A stretch of 64,000 nucleotides of DNA from Nageia nagi (Eukaryota; Pinophyta): assembly GCA_050084985.1 (NCBI GenBank), contig JBITNC010000001.1, positions 13,516,001-13,580,000 of the forward strand, read 5' to 3'. Each line of letters starts with the position of its first letter. The stretch's first letter is position 1. The position numbers and the translations under genes are program-made. This document shows positions 57,486 to 64,000 of this stretch, piece by piece. The notes under the pieces were generated by a model that was not told the DNA's origin, did not search any database, and saw nothing but the letters and a program-made list of their open reading frames with translations.

Positions 57486-59128
57486 TGTTGAGCATGTGTG
57501 ATTGTCATTGTTGTCAACATGTGGTTTTGGTAAAGACCGGGTTCTGGAGGTGATGAGGTCAACAAGGAGAATTGAAAAGCCGGAGTCAAAAGATTAAGCG
57601 TTTCGGATTGAAATGATAAAAGCTCAGTTGTGAAAAAATCAGGTTCCGGAGATAAAAGTGCGGAGATAAAAGTGCGGAGATAAAAGTCCGAAGATAAAAG
57701 TCCGGAGATAAAAGTCCGGAGATAAAAGTCCGGAGATAAAAGTCCGGAGATAAAAGTGCGGAGATAAAAGTGCGGAGATAAAAGTTCGGAGATAAAAGTT
57801 CGGAGATAAAAGTCCGGAGATAAAAGTGCGGAGATAAAAGTCGGAGATAAAAGTGGGAGATAAAAGTGCGGAGATAAAAGTGCGGAGATAAAAGTGCGGA
57901 GATAAAAGTGCGGAGATAAAAGTGCAGAGATAAAAGTGCGGAGATAAAAGTCCGGAGATAAAAGTTCAGACATCGCGGGAAGCATTTTACTCTACTTCCA
58001 GAGTCCAGAGAAGATGACGTTGGCAGTTAGTGTTGAAAAGTCCGGAAGGCCACGAAGATACCTTGGAACTCTCTTCCGGAGTTCAGAGATGATGACATCA
58101 TGCGGGAAGCATTTTACTCTACTTCCAGAGTCTGGAGATGATGACATCATGGTGTATACAATAAACATCCAGAACTAAGGCTAGACAAAGAGTCCGGGAT
58201 TATCAGAAATATCATTATGAAGAAGAAAAGAGTCTGGGATTATCAAAAATAATTAGATACTATCAAATCTCTGAAATCAGTGGAGGAGGAGCTATACGTG
58301 TCTGAACAAATCTGTTTGAGCAATAGGAGCGTTCGTCAATCATAGCAGTTGCAGATTCAGATAGTGAACTCTCTTTAGTGCAGGAGCAGTTACAAATAAA
58401 GATCTCTGTTCAGGTTGTTTTTGATAACGTGTCATTATAGGAACAGTTTCTTGAGGTTTTCTTGATGTGTAACGGTTTTCTAAAGAGAAGCAATGTATGT
58501 GAAGAGTGAATTGTAGTTTCTGTGAAGAAGCGCACGAAGAGAAGGGTGTATAGTGAAGGGCCGGAGTGGAGACAAAAGTGCGTGATGAGATGTGCGTGTA
58601 GAGAAGTGCGAGAGAGGAGGTAATAGCATGGAAGAGGGGAGTATCAGGAGCATGTGAAGTGAGCAAACGAATATGCAGATAGTATAGAGATTGTTTAACT
58701 ATGTTACTTTGGAGCTGTGTGCAGAGATCAAATAGTGAGCATTAGACCTAGACCATTGAGGGTCTTCTAGAACTATATTCTTTCATCCTTTTTGAATGTT
58801 GTCTCAAGTGGATGCTTGAGAGCTGGAGTTGGTGCTCCAAGCAGTAGGTGCTGCTATTTGCAAAGTGGTAGTTGGTGCTACCCTTCACAGTTGGTGTTGT
58901 GAATCTGTAAGCTTTCTTTAATGGCTGGATTTGGATTGGTGTCCAAGCAGTCATTTTCGGGGATGTAGCCAATCTGGTGAACCTCGTTACATCTGGTGTT
59001 GTGTGTTGTACTGGTGTGCTTGCTCAATTTTCTCTGGCTTTTAATCTGTCTTTATTTAAGAAGGTTAAATTGATTATTTTTATATACACTGATTCACCCC
59101 CCCTCTCAGTGTCACTCGAAGTCCAACA
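57486..59128 (+). repeat. Y 5' LTR
   Basis: 1643 bp, TGTTGAGCATGTG to GTCCAACA. It contains a 23-copy 14-bp array (57651-57970), several TCCGGA-type phrases and 'gatgacatcat' and 'gatgacgttgg' motifs near 58010-58150. It ends just before the PBS. Confidence 0.9.
57651..57970 (+). repeat. 14-bp tandem array in Y LTR
   Basis: About 23 units of gataaaagtgcgga, with C/T variants at two positions and two 13-bp units. Because 14 is not a multiple of three and no stop arises, the minus strand shows a long false frame (57985-57470). Confidence 0.95.
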
Positions 59129-59129
59129 A

Positions 59130-59141
59130 TTGGTATCAGAG
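59130..59141 (+). other. Y primer-binding site
   Basis: TTGGTATCAGAG begins two bases after the LTR; initiator-Met type. Confidence 0.9.
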
Positions 59142-59191
59142 ATGGTTCCTACTTAGGCTATAACAGCTAAGGAGATCTTGGTAGTGGCACT

Positions 59192-60355
59192 ATGGCAAGC
59201 GGAGAAGGTTTCTCATCTAACAAGGCACCTCTCTTTGATGGAAACAATTATGCTTTCTGGAAAATTCGAATGAAGACTTATCTCAGTGCATTGGGTTTTG
59301 GTACTTGGGATGCTGTTAAAAGGGGTTACACTCCTCCCCCTACAGGTCCATCAGATGAAGCAGAAAGAAAGGCATTTGAATGTGACGCAAAAGCAAGAAA
59401 TGCTCTAATGTGTGGTCTTTTGGATAGTGAACTGGTGAAAGTTATGGCATGCAAATCTGCAAAAGAAATATGGAACAAGTTGAAGAGCATTCACGAAGGA
59501 GATGATAAAGTCAAGGAAGCAAAACTCCAAACTCATAGAGCTCAATTCGAAGTTCTAAAGCTGAATGAAGATAATCAAAATGCCCAAGAACATAAAAAGG
59601 AAGAGACAGATGAAGAAAATGACTATGAGATTGAGATTGATCTTGAAGAAGAACTAATAACAGCATTGAATGAACTGAATAAAGAAGTAAAGAAAAATAA
59701 GAAACTCTCAAAAAGGGTTGATGATGCAAGTAATATTATAGAAACCTTAAAAATAGAAGTGGAAGAATCTAAGAGGATAAATGAGAGTTTGGAGGAACAG
59801 CTTCTTGTGAAAGTTAAAAATTGTAGTAAGCTTGAAGAGGAAATAACTGGGCTATGTATGCAACTAGAGGAAGTCACCAAGAAAATCAGCTCTTTTGAAT
59901 ATCTAGAAGGAAGGTCGACTAAACTCAGCGAAATCATTAATAGTCAAAGAATGTTTTCTGATAAATCTGGTCTGGGATATGAACAAGGACAATCTTCCAA
60001 TGACATAAAAAGGGAAAACTTAAAAGAAACCAAGAAGAAGGAAGATAGCTCAGGACTGGAGGATGATGGCTTCACTCAAGTGCATTCCAGAAGAAGACCC
60101 TATGCAACACCAAGAAGTACTCAGCAATATAACAGATACATCCATCCCTTCAATGGATACTATTTCAAATGCAATGCGTATGGACACAAAATTTTTGAAT
60201 GTAAGTATAATATCACTCCAAGAACCTTTGTTACTAGGAATGCATTCGGCCCACTAATGGAGTATCCTGTTGAGTGTTACAACTGTCATGAATATGGACA
60301 CATTGCCCGATTCTGCAGAAATAATCATGGCATGAGGTTCTTTCCATCGAGATAA
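59192..60355 (+). CDS. gag: Y Gag (387 aa, ends at TAA 60353)
   Basis: It starts at ATG 59192 (MASGEGFSSNKAPLFDGNNY). Residues about 10-130 form a UBN2-type Gag core (FWKIRMKTYLSALG, ALMCGLLDSELVKVM, AKEIWNKLKSIHEGD). Residues about 135-255 are a Glu/Lys/Leu coiled coil. Two zinc knuckles follow: a variant at 324-337 (YFKCNAYGHKIFEC, first Cys replaced) and a full CCHC at 362-375 (CYNCHEYGHIARFC). It would form particles and package RNA. The frame continues directly into pol after a TAA that stands where Gln is likely, so this was probably one gag-pol polyprotein rather than a separate gene. Confidence 0.85.
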   Translation: MASGEGFSSNKAPLFDGNNYAFWKIRMKTYLSALGFGTWDAVKRGYTPPPTGPSDEAERKAFECDAKARNALMCGLLDSELVKVMACKSAKEIWNKLKSIHEGDDKVKEAKLQTHRAQFEVLKLNEDNQNAQEHKKEETDEENDYEIEIDLEEELITALNELNKEVKKNKKLSKRVDDASNIIETLKIEVEESKRINESLEEQLLVKVKNCSKLEEEITGLCMQLEEVTKKISSFEYLEGRSTKLSEIINSQRMFSDKSGLGYEQGQSSNDIKRENLKETKKKEDSSGLEDDGFTQVHSRRRPYATPRSTQQYNRYIHPFNGYYFKCNAYGHKIFECKYNITPRTFVTRNAFGPLMEYPVECYNCHEYGHIARFCRNNHGMRFFPSR

Positions 60356-63300
60356 TTTCCTTCCATAAGACAGAATAAACAGTTTCAGAGCAGTCATCCA
60401 CAGGAAGAAGAAAAGAATAATAAAAAACAAGAAGCTGAAATAAAAGTAAAACAAGTCTGGAAAGAAAAGGAGAAACTCAGAGAGGATAAAGAGTCTTTAA
60501 TCGTTCAAACAGCATTAAAAGCTCAAGACAAACCATCACCATGGATATTAGACAGCGGATGCTCAAGTCACATGACAGGTGACAAGAAGAAATTTCAAAA
60601 ACTACAGGAATATGAAGGTGGGTCAGTAAGATTTGGAAACAATGATGGCGCACAGATTATCGGTAAAGGGACAGTCAAAATAAATGATGGAAACATCAGA
60701 TCTGAAGAGGTATTATTTGTTGTGGGACTGAAGCATAATTTGTTGAGCATCATTCAAATATGTGACAAAGGACATGATGTAATTTTCAAAAAGCATGGCT
60801 GTGAGATCCGAAGGGCAAATAGTGGTAGACTTGTAGCAGTTGGTACAAGAACCTGTGGCAATTTATACACCTTATCAAATATTTCAGAGGGATCATGTCT
60901 TCTAGGCAAGGAGAGTGATGATTGGCTATGGCATAAGAGATTGGGACACATCTGTTTTAAAAACTTGATGAAAATTTGCTCAAAAGGAGCAGTAAGAGAT
61001 ATGCCCAGTATCAGCAAACCAGCAAATGATATTTGTGATTCATGCCAAAGGGGAAAGCAAACTCGAGCAAAGTTCAAAGTGAAAGAATATCACACCAGCA
61101 GACCATTGGAAATCATACACACCGACCTATGCGGACCAATGCGAACACAAAGCGTTAATGGAGATAAGTATTTTATTCTGTTCATAGATGATTATTCAAG
61201 AATGACTTGGGTGCAATTTTTGAAACATAAATCTGAAGCGTTTGAAATGTTCAAAGCATTTAAAAATCAAGTAGAAAATTAGATAGAGAGGAGAATTAAA
61301 TGTCTTCGCTCAGACAGAGGAGGTGAGTTCACTTCTGATGAGTTTTCTGAGTTTTGCATACAACACGGAATTAAAAGACAATTCTCTGCAGCAAGAACTC
61401 CATAACAAAATGGAGTAGTTGAAAGAAAAAATAGAGCAGTACAAGAAATGGCTCGAACCATGCTGATAGAAAGCAAGGTTGCTGATAGGTTCTGGAAAGA
61501 AGCAGTGCATACTGCAGTGCATATTCAAAATAGATGTATGATGCGACCACATGAGGACAGAACACCATATGAATTATGGTTTGGAAGAAAAGCTACAGTG
61601 AGGCACTTCAAAATCTTTGGCAGTAAATGCTATATCAAGAGAATAGAAGAAAATTTAGGAAAGTTTGAGGATAGATCTGATGAAGGCATCTTTCTTGGTT
61701 ACTCTTCGAAGAGCAAAGCATACAGGTGTTACAATAAAAGGATAAAAATAATCGTTGATAGTGCTGATGTTCGTGTTGATGAGCAAAGAGATCTTCCCAA
61801 GAGAAATGATGATGATGATCTTCCTGCCTATCAAGATTCAATTGAAGAAGACAAAAAGAATAAAAACAAATCTAAGCCTCCTGTACAGCAATCACAAGTA
61901 AAGAAACCAGAAAATTCAAACTCGCCAAGTAACCCAAACAGTGTTTCAGAAAGTGAGGTGGAAGAAGATGAAAATTCAAAAACTCCACCAAAAAGATGGC
62001 ACAAGGCTCATCCACAAGAGAAAATCATCGGTGAGTTTCATACAGGCATCCAAACTCGCAGAGGGGTTTCAAGCACCTATTCTCTCCTATCCAATATAGA
62101 GCCTAAAAATGTCTCAGAAGCTAGCCAAGATAAAAGTTGGATGAAAGCAATGGAGGAAGAACTCACTCAAATTGAAAAGAATGAAACATGGGAACTCGTT
62201 CCTAGACCAACCAACAAAAATGTGATTGGCACAAAGTGGGTTTTTCGCAATAAGTTGAATGAAGATGGGATAGTGGTTCGAAATAAAGCTAGACTTGTCT
62301 GCAAGGGATATGCTCAAGTTGAAGGAATTGATTTTGAAGAAACTTTTGCACCTGTGGCCAGATTAGAAGCTATTCGCATGTTTTTAGCTTTTGCAATGTA
62401 TAAAGACTTCATAGTTTATCAAATGGATGTAAAATCAACCTTTCTAAATGGCAAAATTGAGGAAGAAGTCTATATTGAACAGCCAGATGGTTTCCAATTG
62501 GGAGAGAATCCTAATCTGGTATGCAAACTAAAGAAGGCTCTGTATGGTTTAAAACAGGCACCTCGAGCATGGTACTCCAGACTTGATACATATCTTCAGC
62601 AGCAAGGCTTTAGAAAAGGAATGGTGGATAGAAATTTATACATTAAATCAGAAAAGGAAAATCAGCTAATGGTTGTTGTCTATGTAGATGATATAATTTT
62701 TGGAGGAAGCAAGAATGAGCTATGTAAAAATCTTGCTGACAACATGCAAACAGAATTCGAGATGTCTATGATAGGTGAGCTTGCATTTTTTCTTGGTTTA
62801 CAAATCAATCAGTTGAAGAATGGCATGTTCATTTCTCAAACTAAGTATGTTAAGGAGATGCTTAAGAAGTTTACCATGGAAGACTGTAAACCTGTGAGCA
62901 CCCCTATGATGACAGACTGCAAATTAAGAAAGGATGATAAAGCACCAATAGTAGATCAAACACAATACAGGTCAATGATTGGAAGTTTATTATATTTGAC
63001 AGCTACTAGACCAGATGTTCTTCAAGCAGTATGTATGGTTGCTCGATTTCAAGCAAATCCCAAAGAAACACATGTTACTGCAGTAAAGAGAATATTCAGA
63101 TATCTCAAAGGTACAGTAGAATATGGTTTATGGTATCCTAGAGGAAAGGAATTTACACTTACTACCTTTTCAGATGCAGACTAGGCTGGATGCGTGGATG
63201 ATAGGAAGAGCACCAGTGGAGGAGCATTTTATTTGGGTAATAATCTTGTTAGCTAGCACAGTAAAAAGCAAGACTCAATATCCCTATCTACAGCAGAAGC

Positions 63301-63634
63301 AGAGTATATAGCAGCAACTTCTTGCTGCACATAGATTCTATGGATGAAGCAGATGCTAAAAGATTTTGGTATAGAGATTAACGAGCCCATATCAGTTCTT
63401 TGTGATAACACAAGTGCAATCAATATATCAAAAAATCTTGTTATGCACTCACGAACAAAGCATATTGCAATCAGATATCACTTTCTAAAAGAAAGGGTGG
63501 CACAAGGAGAAGTACAGTTGGATTTTGTTCCAACCACAGAGCAAGTAGCAGACATCTTTACAAAGCCTTTGCCCAAAGACGTCTTCGAAAATCTTCGAAA
63601 CAAGCTAGGAGTTGTTGTCCTTCCCAAGCATTAG
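60356..63634 (+). pseudogene. pol: Y pol: protease, integrase, RT, RNase H (same frame as gag, five internal stops)
   Basis: Protease DSG lies at 60551-60559 (WILDSGCSSHMTGD). GAG-pre-integrase HHCC lies near 60930-61060 (LWHKRLGH, CDSCQRGKQ). The integrase triad is intact: Asp 61124, Asp 61313 and Glu 61421, the last two 36 codons apart. RT begins near 62140 ([22 protein letters not shown]), with DVKSTFLNG near 62425 and YVDD at 62681-62692. RNase H contains DDRKSTSGG, STAEAEYIAA and HIAIRYHF, ending ADIFTKPLP at about 63590 and the stop after 63632. Interruptions are TAG 61280, TAA 61403, TAG 63182, TAG 63254 and TAG 63332; there are no frameshifts. All catalytic residues I can place are present, but the stops block a full product. 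Confidence 0.9.
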
Positions 63635-63851
63635 CTAGTTCTGGATGTCACATTCTCAGGGGGAGTGTTTAATTTTTTTCTTTCCTATATTGCTTCTGTG
63701 TATCTTGTTCTTGTATGAATACTACTGATTTCCTGAGAATGTACTGTATGGACTCAGGGGGAGTCTATAAATGCCCTTTGTTATTGTTGACAAAGGGGGA
63801 GAGAAAAGTCCCGATGTTGGTGTCTGATCAAGTGGTGTTGCCAACAATTCC
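63635..63851 (+). other. Y 3' untranslated segment with extra polypurine-like tracts
   Basis: Short G-rich tracts occur near 63657 (TCAGGGGGAG), 63756 (TCAGGGGGAG) and 63791 (CAAAGGGGGAGAG) before the real PPT. Confidence 0.8.
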
Positions 63852-63863
63852 AAAGGGGGAGAT
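63852..63863 (+). other. Y polypurine tract
   Basis: AAAGGGGGAGAT abuts the 3' LTR start TGTTGAGC. Confidence 0.85.
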
Positions 63864-64000
63864 TGTTGAGCATGTGTGATTGTCATTGTTGTCAACACGT
63901 GGTTTTGGTAAAGATCGGGTTCTGGAGGTGATGAGGTCAGCAAGGAGAATTGAAAAGCCGGAGTCAGTAGATTAAGCGTTTCAGATTGAAATGATAAAAG
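63864..64000 (+). repeat. Y 3' LTR (first 137 bp)
   Basis: It matches 57486-57622 with six differences and continues beyond the window. Confidence 0.95.

Larger units (their letters stand above)
57486..64000 (+). mobile_element. Element Y: young Ty1/copia with long LTRs, right end off window
   Basis: The 5' LTR (57486-59128), PBS, one gag-pol frame, PPT and the start of the 3' LTR (63864 on) are present in copia order. Over the 137 visible bases the two LTRs differ at six positions, clearly less than the other pairs here. The whole 4.4-kb coding region has no frameshift. The two zinc knuckles, coiled coil in gag and long LTR suggest the SIRE/Maximus side of copia; that lineage is inference. 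Left flank GAATT (57481-57485) is the candidate target duplication. Confidence 0.92.

Noticed and set aside
57651-57970. CRISPR-like appearance of regular short repeats
   Set aside because: Units are directly adjacent with no spacers, in a plant LTR.
57470-57985. A 171-codon minus-strand frame of repeated FYLRTFISALLSP units
   Set aside because: It is produced by the 14-bp LTR array, which lacks stops in every frame; it lies inside an LTR and has no gene context.

Overview
This window looks like nuclear DNA from a large, repeat-rich land-plant genome. It is AT-rich and consists almost entirely of LTR retrotransposons of different ages nested inside one another. Plant-type Ty3/gypsy (chromovirus and Tat-like) and Ty1/copia lineages, heavily decayed old copies and very long nested stacks make a gymnosperm (conifer-like) genome my best guess; that is inference, not proof. 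I found no host protein gene, rRNA or tRNA gene. Every coding signal I recognise belongs to a retrotransposon and nearly all are broken.

Layout, left to right, with my own labels. (1) 1-8549: element A, a minus-strand element of a mostly non-coding LTR family; its 5' LTR is at 8121-8549 and it runs off the left edge. It is split by C1 (886-6816), a plus-strand chromovirus with 0.4-kb LTRs, decayed gag-pol and a recognisable chromodomain. (2) 8550 to about 26.9 kb: T1, a minus-strand Tat-like Ty3 element cut off on the left in its RNase H region. Its leader is split by T2 (12507-24345), a plus-strand Tat-like element with a perfect 5-bp target duplication (ATTCC), an extra RNase H domain upstream of RT, and a long accessory ORF after integrase. 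(3) About 26.9-51.75 kb: G, a minus-strand Ty3 element with only gag and protease. Its leader is split by B (30696-50174), a second member of the A family. B is itself split by D (31969-38278, plus strand, same family, perfect TSD ATAAC) and by K (43818-48756, a minus-strand copia element that landed in a 23-bp tandem array). (4) 51870-56220: N, a plus-strand element with equal 778-bp LTRs that keeps only a gag remnant. (5) 56221-57485: spacer plus a gag fragment of another old element. (6) 57486 to the right edge: Y, the youngest-looking element, a copia with 1.64-kb LTRs and one continuous gag-pol frame broken by only six stop codons.

The most interesting points are these. T2's left end is an inverted copy of the LTR 3' end, so both of its integrated termini are the same LTR end. 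T2 has an RNase H fold with all four acidic residues ahead of RT. T2 also carries an unrecognised accessory ORF of about 1,100 codons with a basic NLS-like patch, a proline/serine-rich linker and a coiled coil. T2 stops are mostly TAG at expected Gln codons, which points to decay of methylated CHG cytosines. The A/B/D family is not truly non-coding: B and D, in opposite orientations, keep remnants of the same coiled-coil protein. T2 (Ty3) and Y (copia) share an LTR sequence module although they belong to different superfamilies.
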